64,000 nt of DNA from the NCBI GenBank assembly GCA_964275585.1, contig CAXYCJ010000014.1:1-64000 (forward strand), written 5' to 3'. The notes under the pieces are model-generated. The model had not been told where the DNA came from and did no database searches. It saw only the letters and a program-made list of their open reading frames with translations. A program made the position numbers and the translations under genes. Shown here one piece after another: positions 54,675-62,418 of this stretch (position 1 is its first letter; every line of letters starts with the position of its first letter). The DNA comes from D2472 sp964275585 (GTDB taxonomy: Bacteria > Pseudomonadota > Gammaproteobacteria > Magnimaribacterales > D2472).

Positions 54675-56504
54675 TCAATCAAGATCTATCAAGCAATCCT
54701 CACAGGTTAACAGCGCTTTGGGCTGATGAATTTCTGTTAATGTTTCATAGAGATCTGTTAAACCATTAAGAGCTGAGAATACTTTTGGTTCCGCAAGGGT
54801 GATCTCAAAATTTTCTAGAAGTTCTCTGATTAGCATTTCTTCTGCAGAGAGTTCTTTGCTTAAGTACTCAATCCTATAATCTTCCACTTCTGACATTTCA
54901 ACCGCATAAGCGATGGCTTCATCCATGCCTCCGATTTCATCAACCAGACCAATCTCTTTAGCGCTTGTCGCTATCCAGACTCTTCCACCTGCAACCTTAT
55001 TGATGTCCTCGTAAGATTGAGACCTTGATTCAGCGACAAAATTTACAAAGCGATCATATGCATCGGCACCCCAACCTTCGAAGATCTTATCTAAATCCTC
55101 ATCAATAGGTTGAGTTGGGTCCCAGCCGCCATGCTTTGAGGTTACAACGCCATCAAATTTAACTCCAATGTAATCCATGGCATTTTCTAAGGTTGGCAGG
55201 GCTATGGCAACGCCAATAGATCCAGTAATGGTAGTTGGCTCAGCAAAAATATAATCTGCTGGAGTGGAAATGTAGACACCACCTGAAGCCGCATAATCTC
55301 CCATGGACACAATGACAGGAATACCTTTTTCTTTAGCAGCATCGAGCTCATCTCGCATCATTTCACTGGCGATAATTGATCCGCCTGGACTATTAACCCT
55401 AAAGACAATTGCTTTCGTGTTCTTATCTTCATGGGCGGAGCGAATTTGCTTAACAACACCAGTTGCACCGGCAACACCTTGAGATATCTCCCCTTCCATG
55501 ATTACTCCCTCAGCAGTTACCACAGCAATGACATTGTCACTATCAGAGAATTCATCTTCCATTTGATTGGTATATTCTTCATAAGATATTGTTTTGTAAG
55601 TCTCTGTTTCAGCATCTTGGTCTAGACCAAAGTTCTCGATCATGTATTGACGAAATTCAGGAAAAGATTTTGTACCATCAATAATGTTGTTTGCTTCAGC
55701 ATAAGCAATATTTCCAATTGCAGCCTCACCAAAAAATCCAATATAGTTATCAGCAAAAGACTGAATATCATCTGATGCAATGCCTCGCCCATCAGCCATT
55801 AGAGCTTTCATCTCATTCCATATAGGCTTCAGCAGCAATGTTCTTTGCAATCTATCATTTTCAGACATATTGGTTCGTGTATTGCCTTCGACGGCAGACT
55901 TAAAATTACCTTGAGAATAATTATGAAAATTAATTTTTAGATTTTCATATAGTTCTTTTTGATATGAACGCATGCCACCAATGCCTCTGACACTAATATT
56001 GCCAACAGGATGTACCCATACCTCTGATGCTTGAGATGCCATCATATAAGAAGTAGTGGTTAGGCGATCATTAAAAGCAATTACTCTCTTTCCTGAGTCA
56101 CGCAGAGCCCTTAATTCATTTGCAATATTAATAGCAGTTGTTGGCCCAGCAAATCCCGTAGATGAGAAATCAATCACAACCGCTGGTATTTCCTCATCCT
56201 CAGCAACTGCTCTTATTAAAGCTATAAGATCTCTAGTTTGAATATGATCAGTTGAAGAGTTTGTTTGAAAGTTAAACAGGAAGTCTGAGTTGTAAACTTC
56301 TTGGTCCACAACAACACCTATTGGATCAAGAAATAAAACTCTACCATCTTTTTCAAGGGCATCTTCTCCTGACGATGAAAACGCACCTATAACAACGAAG
56401 GTAATAACAATTAAAACCAGGGCAGTACCCAAGTTAAGCATTATAGTTCTAGCTTTTTCTAAGAATTTTCCTAGCCAAGAAAAAATTGATTTAAGTGCGT
56501 TCAT
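54675..56504 (-). CDS. sppA: Signal peptide peptidase SppA (67K type)
   Basis: A membrane-bound Ser/Lys protease that degrades cleaved signal peptides. The 609 residues are close to E. coli SppA (618) and include both tandem domains. One membrane segment is at the N-terminus (MLNLGTALVLIVITFVVIGAF). The N half contains the region of the general-base lysine (KRVIAFNDRLTTTSYMMAS). The C half has the nucleophile in EPTTITGSIGVAIALPT, preceded by FRVNSPGGSIIASEMMRDEL. A GGAG ribosome-binding site lies before the ATG. It ends at the MDR remnant. Confidence 0.95.
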   Translation of the reverse strand: MNALKSIFSWLGKFLEKARTIMLNLGTALVLIVITFVVIGAFSSSGEDALEKDGRVLFLDPIGVVVDQEVYNSDFLFNFQTNSSTDHIQTRDLIALIRAVAEDEEIPAVVIDFSSTGFAGPTTAINIANELRALRDSGKRVIAFNDRLTTTSYMMASQASEVWVHPVGNISVRGIGGMRSYQKELYENLKINFHNYSQGNFKSAVEGNTRTNMSENDRLQRTLLLKPIWNEMKALMADGRGIASDDIQSFADNYIGFFGEAAIGNIAYAEANNIIDGTKSFPEFRQYMIENFGLDQDAETETYKTISYEEYTNQMEDEFSDSDNVIAVVTAEGVIMEGEISQGVAGATGVVKQIRSAHEDKNTKAIVFRVNSPGGSIIASEMMRDELDAAKEKGIPVIVSMGDYAASGGVYISTPADYIFAEPTTITGSIGVAIALPTLENAMDYIGVKFDGVVTSKHGGWDPTQPIDEDLDKIFEGWGADAYDRFVNFVAESRSQSYEDINKVAGGRVWIATSAKEIGLVDEIGGMDEAIAYAVEMSEVEDYRIEYLSKELSAEEMLIRELLENFEITLAEPKVFSALNGLTDLYETLTEIHQPKALLTCEDCLIDLD

Positions 56505-56519
56505 ACAGATTCTCCAAAA

Positions 56520-56747
56520 TTAAAAAATTAAAAAACTAAAAATAGCTGCTAGCAACACAGTAAAAATTACTGTAACAAATACAAGCACCACAATAAGAAA
56601 AGAAAAAATCAAGGTAAAAAGCGTTACCACTAGAGCAAACAAGGCCACGAAAAGACTGAGTATACTACCAATCACGTTAGACAATATCGTCCCTCCATAA
56701 ACAATTAACAATGCACCAAAAATAACTATTTCTGCTATAACTATCAT
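56520..56747 (-). CDS. Small membrane protein, XRE-operon member
   Basis: A 75-residue protein that is nearly all hydrophobic, with two membrane helices (about 3-30 and 35-74) rich in valine, isoleucine and phenylalanine. Its ATG overlaps the stop of the upstream XRE regulator by 4 bp, so both are translated together. No family is recognised. It is followed 15 bp later by sppA on the same strand. Confidence 0.6.
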   Translation of the reverse strand: MIVIAEIVIFGALLIVYGGTILSNVIGSILSLFVALFALVVTLFTLIFSFLIVVLVFVTVIFTVLLAAIFSFLIF

Positions 56748-56944
56748 TTGGCTTCTGTGTATATAAAAATTGATTCTAGTTCGGCCTTGAAAAACCTAGT
56801 CATTTTAATAACAAGTTTCAATGAGGGATCAAATTTTCCTGTTTCAATTGAGTTAATTGTTTGTCGACTTACTTCTAAGATAGACGCAAGCTCATCTTGG
56901 CTGAGATTTTTTTCTTGCCTTAGAATTTTAAGATTATTATTCAC
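56744..56944 (-). CDS. Small XRE-family helix-turn-helix regulator
   Basis: A 66-residue protein that is only a lambda-repressor-like HTH: LRQEKNLSQDELASILEVSRQTINSIETGK spans residues 8-37, and an amphipathic end follows (FFKAELESIFIY). It resembles YozG-type regulators, which sit in operons with membrane proteins. The gene lies 2 bp after the 151-residue membrane protein and overlaps the 75-residue one. It probably acts on the palindrome at 57439-57474 in front of the operon, an inference from context. Confidence 0.9.
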   Translation of the reverse strand: MNNNLKILRQEKNLSQDELASILEVSRQTINSIETGKFDPSLKLVIKMTRFFKAELESIFIYTEAK

Positions 56945-56946
56945 TC

Positions 56947-57402
56947 TTAAGCTATGTAACGACGATAGAAATAATACGCACCCACAACGGTTCCAAGGGC
57001 AAAGGCACAGAAAAATTCATAAAAATTAGGATCGTAATTAAAATAGGGTGAGAGCACAGTTAACAGCAATCCAAAAATTAAAAAACCATAGGCACCACCA
57101 GCCAAAGTTGTGTTGTGGTAACTTTTATATAAATCATCTTGAGTTTCATAGAATTTTTTATAGTACCAGGCGCCCATGAGACTTAATGAAATCACGCCAA
57201 CTCTTATGATCAGCAGCCAAGGCTCTGAAACTACTGGATTGTCAAGGGCCTCCGCGCCAAGAAAACCTATGTGGCCCAAATGGAACCCTAAGCAAAGAGA
57301 GGCAGAAAAGAAGAAAATAAATGATTTAATAAAGTTTTTTCTATCCATTGGGTTTAAGGAAGAAATATCGACCCACATGCCTTTGTGTATAATTTTTGCC
57401 AT
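56947..57402 (-). CDS. Four-helix membrane protein, first gene of the XRE operon
   Basis: A 151-residue protein with about four membrane helices (FIFFFSASLCLGFHLGHIGF, then two near LIIRVGVISLSLMGAWYYK and YGFLIFGLLLTVLSPYF, and a last one). Such membrane proteins are commonly paired with YozG-like XRE regulators; the role is unknown. The promoter TTGACG-17-TAGAAT lies inside and beside the 36-bp palindrome upstream. A TATGTA 6 nt before the ATG is an alternative, leaderless start. Confidence 0.72.
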   Translation of the reverse strand: MAKIIHKGMWVDISSLNPMDRKNFIKSFIFFFSASLCLGFHLGHIGFLGAEALDNPVVSEPWLLIIRVGVISLSLMGAWYYKKFYETQDDLYKSYHNTTLAGGAYGFLIFGLLLTVLSPYFNYDPNFYEFFCAFALGTVVGAYYFYRRYIA

Positions 57403-57432
57403 AACGCTTACATATTTACTAAGATGTAATAT

Positions 57433-57461
57433 ATTCTAATGTAAAGTCTACTTGACGTCAA
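57433..57461 (-). promoter_or_regulatory. Sigma-70 promoter of the XRE operon
   Basis: On the minus strand TTGACG (57456-57461), a 17-bp spacer and TAGAAT (57433-57438) form a good promoter. The -35 sits at the centre of the palindrome and the spacer is its downstream arm, so a bound regulator would block RNA polymerase. Confidence 0.65.
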
Positions 57462-57474
57462 GTAGACTTTACAT
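57439..57474. promoter_or_regulatory. Perfect 36-bp palindrome, candidate XRE operator
   Basis: Each 18-base arm (ATGTAAAGTCTACTTGAC) is the exact reverse complement of the other, with no loop. Within it are two AAGTnnACTT dyads (57444-57453 and 57460-57469) centred 16 bp apart, as for two regulator dimers. It overlaps the stop of the DUF2069 gene. It might also fold as a terminator hairpin, but there is no U tract. Confidence 0.7.
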
Positions 57475-57793
57475 CATTATGAAATTTTGCAGCATAAATT
57501 GCAGTAAAGAAAACTAAAACTACTTCAATTAATTCAAGCCAATTCAGAAGGCTGGCATTTGGCAGGCCAAAAACATCAAGACAGGAATCCATAAAATAAA
57601 TCATAATAATAAATCCGCAAACTTGATAAAGTTTTTTTGTGGGCTTGAGCCACGCTTTTAAATTAAAAATAATTAATGGTATTGGCCAGATAACTAAGCC
57701 AATCCATGGGGTGCTAATCAACACTCCCTCAATGAAATGTGTCAATATCAGAGCCGCCGTTAATCCAATAAATAATTTTCTAAGATCTATCAT
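57458..57793 (-). CDS. DUF2069 membrane protein
   Basis: A 111-residue inner-membrane protein with four helices and a WPIPLIIFNLKAWLKP segment, in line with DUF2069. It overlaps wrbA by 14 bp and follows it on the same strand; this wrbA-DUF2069 order is kept in many gammaproteobacteria. Its function is unknown. The last codons and stop lie within the 36-bp palindrome. Confidence 0.82.
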   Translation of the reverse strand: MIDLRKLFIGLTAALILTHFIEGVLISTPWIGLVIWPIPLIIFNLKAWLKPTKKLYQVCGFIIMIYFMDSCLDVFGLPNASLLNWLELIEVVLVFFTAIYAAKFHNDVKST

Positions 57794-58397
57794 TATCCAT
57801 ATTTTTAATAATCTTTGCTATGCGAGCCCCGGTAGAATAAGCGACTTGATATTCATGAGGTGAAAGCTCAATTGAATGATTAAGGCTAGCCACATGAGAG
57901 GGTCCATATGGAGTGCCCCCAGACTTTGTTTCATTGAGCGCGGCAATCGAGTAGGGCGTTCCAACAAATATCATTCCTTGGTGAAGTAAATATGTCATCA
58001 AGTTAAATAATGTAATCTCTTGCCCTCCATGCATTGAGCCAGTTGAAGTGAATACACATCCTAGTTTGTCCTCTAGCTCATGATTTGCCCACAGATCGCC
58101 TGTAGAGTCTAAAAAGTATTTCATTGGAGCTGCCATTGATCCAAAGCGAGTAGGCGAGCCCAGTGCTAAACCCGAGCAGTTAATTAAATCTTTTTTAGAA
58201 CAATAAATTTCGCCTGAATCTGGTAACTCAGACTCTGTTGTTTCATGATTTGCTGAGACCTTAGGCACTGTTCTAATTTTGCTTTCCAAACCTTGTTTCT
58301 CTGCGCCATCTGCAATTGCATGGGCTAAATTTTTTACTGCTCCAGTTGCTGAATAAAACAAGATTAGAAGATATTTTTCATGCATAATAGTTTCCAT
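57780..58397 (-). CDS. wrbA: NAD(P)H:quinone oxidoreductase WrbA
   Basis: A flavodoxin-fold enzyme that reduces quinones by two electrons. The 205 residues show LILFYSATGAVKNLAHAIADG (FMN phosphate loop, residues 10-30), the GLALGSPTRFGSMAAPMKYF segment and the CVFTSTGSMHGGQEITLF loop, as in WrbA. The flavin loop reads SATGAVKN rather than SMYGH. The ATG at 58397 is kept because TATAGT ends 7 nt before it; an ATG four codons on is the alternative. It is divergent from TlpA with 17 bp between them. Confidence 0.92.
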   Translation of the reverse strand: METIMHEKYLLILFYSATGAVKNLAHAIADGAEKQGLESKIRTVPKVSANHETTESELPDSGEIYCSKKDLINCSGLALGSPTRFGSMAAPMKYFLDSTGDLWANHELEDKLGCVFTSTGSMHGGQEITLFNLMTYLLHQGMIFVGTPYSIAALNETKSGGTPYGPSHVASLNHSIELSPHEYQVAYSTGARIAKIIKNMDNDRS

Positions 58398-58403
58398 TTG
58401 GAA

Positions 58404-58410
58404 TACTATA
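58404..58410. promoter_or_regulatory. Shared -10-like TACTATA between wrbA and tlpA
   Basis: TACTAT (58404-58409) ends 5 nt before the plus ATG at 58415. Its overlap on the other strand, TATAGT (58405-58410), ends 7 nt before the minus ATG at 58397. The gap is only 17 bp and has no Shine-Dalgarno sequence on either strand. Confidence 0.4.
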
Positions 58411-58414
58411 AATC

Positions 58415-58867
58415 ATGAAAATAAAATTAGCATTACCTCTTCTGTGTCTTTTATTTATTTCCTGTGAGCGCGGTGATATTGAAATTTTTGATGCAAGACC
58501 TATGTTCTCATCTAATCTTGAAGGGAACTGGATTTTAATTAACTATTGGGCGGATTGGTGCCCGCCATGCATTAAAGAAATTCCAGAAATAAATGCATTT
58601 TCTGATAAACACCCAGAGGTCATTGTATTGGCTTTTAATTTTGATCGCCTTGAAGCAGAAGACCTAAGACCTCAAATTAAAAAGTTTGGCATTAAATACC
58701 CATCTTTAATAACTCATCCAAGGGGTTTGTGGAGTATCGCCACACCAAAAACTTTGCCGGCTACTTATTTTATTTCACCTAATGGAGAGATAGCCTTCAC
58801 TAGCTTGAAACCTCAAGATGAAAAAAGTTTAAGTCTTATTTACAGCAATCTTCAAAAGGGTGGATAG
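58415..58867 (+). CDS. TlpA-family thiol:disulfide reductase, lipoprotein
   Basis: A 150-residue thioredoxin-fold protein. The lipobox is LFISC (C17), so it is held in the envelope by lipid. The active site is WCPPC (C49, C52) in ILINYWADWCPPCIKEIP. A cis-Pro appears in TLPATYFI. Such proteins reduce apocytochrome c or other periplasmic thiols and take electrons from DsbD or CcdA. It is divergent from wrbA and overlaps the convergent M23 peptidase by 39 bp. Confidence 0.92.
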   Translation: MKIKLALPLLCLLFISCERGDIEIFDARPMFSSNLEGNWILINYWADWCPPCIKEIPEINAFSDKHPEVIVLAFNFDRLEAEDLRPQIKKFGIKYPSLITHPRGLWSIATPKTLPATYFISPNGEIAFTSLKPQDEKSLSLIYSNLQKGG

Positions 58868-59671
58868 GTAACCATCTTTTACTAAAGATTCTGGGTTAAC
58901 TTTGTTGCCATCAAAATAAACTGTCCAATGAAGATGCGGTCCCGTAACTCTCCCGGTAGATCCCACCAAGCCAATCAAGCTTGATTGTCCCACAAAATCA
59001 CCGACTTTTACTTTAGTTTCACTCATATGAGAATAAGATGAAAAAAGACCATATCCATGATCGAGAATTAAAGTATGGCCCGTATAAAAAAAGTCTCCTA
59101 CTAAGACGACTATTCCTTTTAAGGGCGCATTGATGGGAGTGCCTTCGCTGCCAGCTAAATCTAAGGCAAGGTGAGGGTTTTTTGGTATCCATTCAGGCGC
59201 TTTTTTAGTGTTATAAAATCTATCTTTACCAAAAGGAGAGGTAATAACACCAGGAACTGGAGAAACGAATTGAAAGGATGGGGTGATTGTTTTTGTTGAT
59301 GTGCTTAATGCTGTTTTTGTAAGAATTGCTTCATTGTTTGCACGTATCAGATCATCTTTGCTTGGATTTACTGTCTTTCCTGCTGAGGGACGGATGGTAA
59401 CTCTTGATACTCCAAAATTAACTTGTTTGACCCTTACATCTACATCATGGCGAGTTATCAACAGATCATTTTTTACAAACGGGAGGCTAATTAATTGAAA
59501 TGCTTTAGATCCTTGTTTAATAATAAACTTATCTTGATGATTTTTTGAAAGGGAGGGAATAGCAATAATTTCACCACTCTTGCCTTCAATCACTTCAGCT
59601 GTCGCAAAGCTAGAAAAAGCTATCAAAGCCAGAGAGATGATCAAGAAATTATTACTTCTTTTTTGTAACAT
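58829..59671 (-). CDS. M23-family metallopeptidase
   Basis: A 280-residue secreted peptidoglycan hydrolase or regulator. The signal peptide is NFLIISLALIAFSSFATA. The LytM domain has HLALD (the H-x3-D pair), GHTLILDHGYGLFSSYSHMS and GPHLHW, so the zinc site looks complete and the protein is probably active. Residues up to about 130 are a separate N-terminal domain. It overlaps xseA by 20 bp on the same strand, an arrangement seen in other gammaproteobacteria, and TlpA by 39 bp on the other. Confidence 0.92.
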   Translation of the reverse strand: MLQKRSNNFLIISLALIAFSSFATAEVIEGKSGEIIAIPSLSKNHQDKFIIKQGSKAFQLISLPFVKNDLLITRHDVDVRVKQVNFGVSRVTIRPSAGKTVNPSKDDLIRANNEAILTKTALSTSTKTITPSFQFVSPVPGVITSPFGKDRFYNTKKAPEWIPKNPHLALDLAGSEGTPINAPLKGIVVLVGDFFYTGHTLILDHGYGLFSSYSHMSETKVKVGDFVGQSSLIGLVGSTGRVTGPHLHWTVYFDGNKVNPESLVKDGYLSTLLKIAVNKT

Positions 59672-61013
59672 TAGATGTTAAATGTCCAGTTGCTAGTCGT
59701 GTTTGAATCGTATCACCAACTTCAATATTACTTGAGGATGTTAGAGCTTTGCCAGAGTCATCCATCACTATTGCATAGCCTCTATCTAAGACAGCCAATG
59801 GGCTTACAGCACCTAGGTTAGTTTCAAGATTTGTTAATTTGTAAGATTTTTTTATTATTACACTTTTTATCTGATGTTGAATGCTTTGCATTTGAGAGCG
59901 AATGATTTCTTGGTATTTTTCAATTACTCGCATGGCATTGGATTGATAAAGTAAATTTGAAGCAATCGTCAGATCTTGTTTTGTTGAATTGATTACATTT
60001 TGCATTATCTGAGATAATCGTATTTCCAGGTTATCCAATGATTGAGATTGTTCCTTTAATAGAATAATTGGGCTCTCTAGGTTCTGAGAGACCAAAAGAA
60101 TTTTTTGATATTTTTCTTTTACAAGATTTTGAAATGAATGCATTAGGGTATCTTTTGCATCCTCGATAGCATCTTCAAGTTGAAAATAGTATTCAGTCAC
60201 CAATTCTGCAGCAGCGGTTGGAGTAGGGGCTCTGAGATCAGCAACAAAGTCAGCTATTGTGAAATCTATCTCATGGCCAACACCAGAAATAATAGGTATG
60301 GGGTAGTCAAATATCTCTCTAGCTAAACTTTCATTGTTAAAAGCCCATAAATCTTCTATTGAGCCTCCTCCACGGCACATCAAAATAACATCAAAGGAAT
60401 TGTGGGGGTTTGCATTATTGAACTCTAAGCCATTCTGCAAGGCTCTTATCAGCGCCCTTGGAGCTGTATCTCCCTGAACTGTTGCCGGAATCAATGTAAC
60501 TTGACTAATAGGAGCTCTTCTTTTTATGGTTGTTAAAATATCTTGAAATGCTGCGGTCGATTCTGATGTTATGACTCCAATATGTCTTGGCTGTGTGGGT
60601 AAATTTTGTTTTATATTTTGAGAAAATAAACCCTCAGAATCTAATTTCTTTTTAAGCTCATCAAATTGCTGCATCAGATTACCTGATCCGGCTGGTTGCA
60701 TTGAACTTACGATCAGCTGGTAATCACCCCTCGGTGCATAAAGACTGACTTGTCCTTTAAGAATGCATTGATCCCCATTCTGAGGTTCAAAATTTAGCCT
60801 GGAGTTTTGATTGCGAAACATGGCGCACCTAATAGCACCATCCTCATCTTTTAGAGTGAAATAAATGTGCCCAGAAGATGGTCTGGCTAAATTAGAAATC
60901 TCTCCGAGCACAGCTATGCCGCGAAATTGATTCTCTAATAGTTTTTTTGCTTGCTGATTGAGTTGACCAACCGAGATAACTTCTTCTTCATGATTTACAA
61001 TATCTGCACACAT
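59652..61013 (-). CDS. xseA: Exodeoxyribonuclease VII large subunit
   Basis: It degrades single-stranded DNA in both directions together with XseB. From the ATG at 61013 the protein is 453 residues (E. coli 456). An OB-fold lies at the N-terminus (VISVGQLNQQAKKLLENQF, GEISNLARPSSGHIYFTLKD), then the catalytic domain (HIGVITSESTAAFQDILTTI, ILMCRGGGSIEDLWAFN, ISGVGHEIDFTIADFVADLR) and a long coiled coil. It ends DRGYAIVMDDSGKALTS. The inner ATG is preferred over 61040 because TATACT lies 6 nt before it and the OB-fold begins soon after. xseB is not in the window. Confidence 0.95.
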   Translation of the reverse strand: MCADIVNHEEEVISVGQLNQQAKKLLENQFRGIAVLGEISNLARPSSGHIYFTLKDEDGAIRCAMFRNQNSRLNFEPQNGDQCILKGQVSLYAPRGDYQLIVSSMQPAGSGNLMQQFDELKKKLDSEGLFSQNIKQNLPTQPRHIGVITSESTAAFQDILTTIKRRAPISQVTLIPATVQGDTAPRALIRALQNGLEFNNANPHNSFDVILMCRGGGSIEDLWAFNNESLAREIFDYPIPIISGVGHEIDFTIADFVADLRAPTPTAAAELVTEYYFQLEDAIEDAKDTLMHSFQNLVKEKYQKILLVSQNLESPIILLKEQSQSLDNLEIRLSQIMQNVINSTKQDLTIASNLLYQSNAMRVIEKYQEIIRSQMQSIQHQIKSVIIKKSYKLTNLETNLGAVSPLAVLDRGYAIVMDDSGKALTSSSNIEVGDTIQTRLATGHLTSNVTKKK

Positions 61014-61019
61014 AACTGA

Positions 61020-61025
61020 AGTATA
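61020..61025. promoter_or_regulatory. TATACT/AGTATA between xseA and the divergent EamA gene
   Basis: On the minus strand TATACT ends 6 nt before the xseA ATG (61013). The complement ends 5 nt before the plus ATG at 61031. The gap is 17 bp. The minus direction is the better -10 match. Confidence 0.35.
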
Positions 61026-61030
61026 TCTTG

Positions 61031-61969
61031 ATGTCATCACAATTAAACCCAGCTAAAAACTTTTTTATTCTCCTTTTAGGTGCAGGGTTAATTGGTTTGG
61101 CTCCATTATTTGTTCGGTGGAGTGAGCTATCCCCATCATGGATTTTGTTTTATAGAATGTTTTTTGCTTTACCATTTTTAGCCTTAATAAATATTTACTT
61201 TAATAAGTCCCAAGCTTTTAGATTACAGAACAGCAAGAATCTTCTTTTCGCTGCAATAGCTGGCTTGGCTTTTGCAACTGATATGAGCGCTTGGCATTGG
61301 AGCATTCAATTTACTTCAATAGCAAAGTCAACAATTATTGTTAATACAGCTCCAATTTATGTTGTGATTCTAGGGGTATTTTTATTTAAGGAATCCGTTA
61401 GTAGACGATTCTTGCTATCTTTTGCCTCAACATATATTGGAGTCTTTGGTTTGGTGTATTTTTCTAACACCATGACAGATGGAGCTCTGCTTGGCGATGC
61501 TTTGGCTCTTATGGCAGCTTTTATGTATGCCACTTATTTACTCATTATTTCCAAGTTGGGCAAAGAAAGTTCCATCAATATTATTTTCTACACCACGCTA
61601 TTCACGGGCTTATTCGGATTAATCCCAGCGCTTATTGAATCTAGAGACTTTTTGCCAACAAGTAAGGCAGAAATATACAATTTATTTGCTATGGCAATAT
61701 TGTGCCAAGTTGGCGGTCAATTTTTTATTACTTACAGCATGCCAAGACTCACAGCATCTTATGGCTCAATAGGGCTTCTGATGCAGCCAATTATTGCCAC
61801 AATTTTTGGAGCCTTAATCTTTGCTGAATATTTAAATTTCATTCAACTTGGTTTTGTAATTTTAGCTTTAGTCGGAATATACTTTGCTAGACTAGAAATT
61901 AATCCGACAATAAAAGAGGAGCGTAATGGATCATCAAACCAAAGCACAAGAGCTCAGCTTTCTCTCTAG
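61031..61969 (+). CDS. EamA/DMT-family transporter
   Basis: A 312-residue inner-membrane transporter with ten helices in two EamA repeats. The N-terminal repeat has GLIGLAPLFVRWSEL and the KSTIIVNTAPIYVVILG helix; the C-terminal repeat has YGSIGLLMQPIIATIFGALI. Substrates of this family are often amino acids or small metabolites and cannot be told here. The ATG at 61031 is used rather than a TTG just before it. It overlaps the NTF2-like gene by 44 bp on the same strand. Confidence 0.9.
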   Translation: MSSQLNPAKNFFILLLGAGLIGLAPLFVRWSELSPSWILFYRMFFALPFLALINIYFNKSQAFRLQNSKNLLFAAIAGLAFATDMSAWHWSIQFTSIAKSTIIVNTAPIYVVILGVFLFKESVSRRFLLSFASTYIGVFGLVYFSNTMTDGALLGDALALMAAFMYATYLLIISKLGKESSINIIFYTTLFTGLFGLIPALIESRDFLPTSKAEIYNLFAMAILCQVGGQFFITYSMPRLTASYGSIGLLMQPIIATIFGALIFAEYLNFIQLGFVILALVGIYFARLEINPTIKEERNGSSNQSTRAQLSL

Positions 61970-62343
61970 AGATTATGCTGTCGCTAAAGATAAAGAAAAA
62001 TGGTTAGGACTGTTTGATGAAAATGCGATCATACAAGATCCAATAGGTCAAAGCCCATTAGATCCAATTGGAAATGGCCATCAGGGCATTCAAGCAATTG
62101 AAAAATTTTATGACACAGTTATTGCCAATGGCAACATTGAATTTACTATTGTTGAGATCAATTCCATGTGCAGATGAATGTGCAAATTATGCAGAGATCG
62201 TTAATAAGGTTGGAGACATAAAAATAGAAACAAAAATGATTGTCATTTACCGTGTAAATTCTCAGAATAAAATAGTATCATTACGGGCGTTTTGGGATTA
62301 CAAGAAAATGGAAGGCCAATTAAACGCTTTATTGGGTGATTAG
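61926..62343 (+). pseudogene. NTF2-like (SnoaL/ketosteroid isomerase-type) protein, one frameshift
   Basis: Two forward frames join into a protein of about 138 residues. The N part reads AQELSFLSRDYAVAKDKEKW, LFDENAIIQDPIGQSP and GIQAIEKFYDTVIANG. After a shift near 62160 the C part reads SIPCADECANYAEIVNKVG, KIETKMIVIYRVNSQNKIVS and LRAFWDYKKMEG. Removing one base (an A near 62160) gives an unbroken reading. Members are small cone-shaped isomerases or binding proteins, and this one has a YD pair and a late aromatic patch. Its stop codon (62341-62343) lies inside tRNA-Val. Probably intact in the living cell. Confidence 0.8.
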
Positions 62344-62409
62344 CTCAGTTGGGAGAGCATCTCGTTTACACCGAGAGGGTCGGCAGTTCGAGCCTGTCAT
62401 CACCCACCA
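62334..62409 (+). tRNA. tRNA-Val (anticodon UAC)
   Basis: A 76-nt tRNA with encoded CCA. The acceptor GGGTGAT pairs with ATCACCC. Stem TCTCG/CGAGA encloses loop TTTACAC, giving anticodon UAC. The T arm has GTTCGAGCC. The stop of the preceding gene falls at tRNA positions 8-10. Confidence 0.96.
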
Positions 62410-62418
62410 AACAACCAA

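Noticed and set aside
61028..61030. TTG start for the EamA transporter
   Set aside because: The ATG directly following is a better start and also leaves the TATACT element in place.
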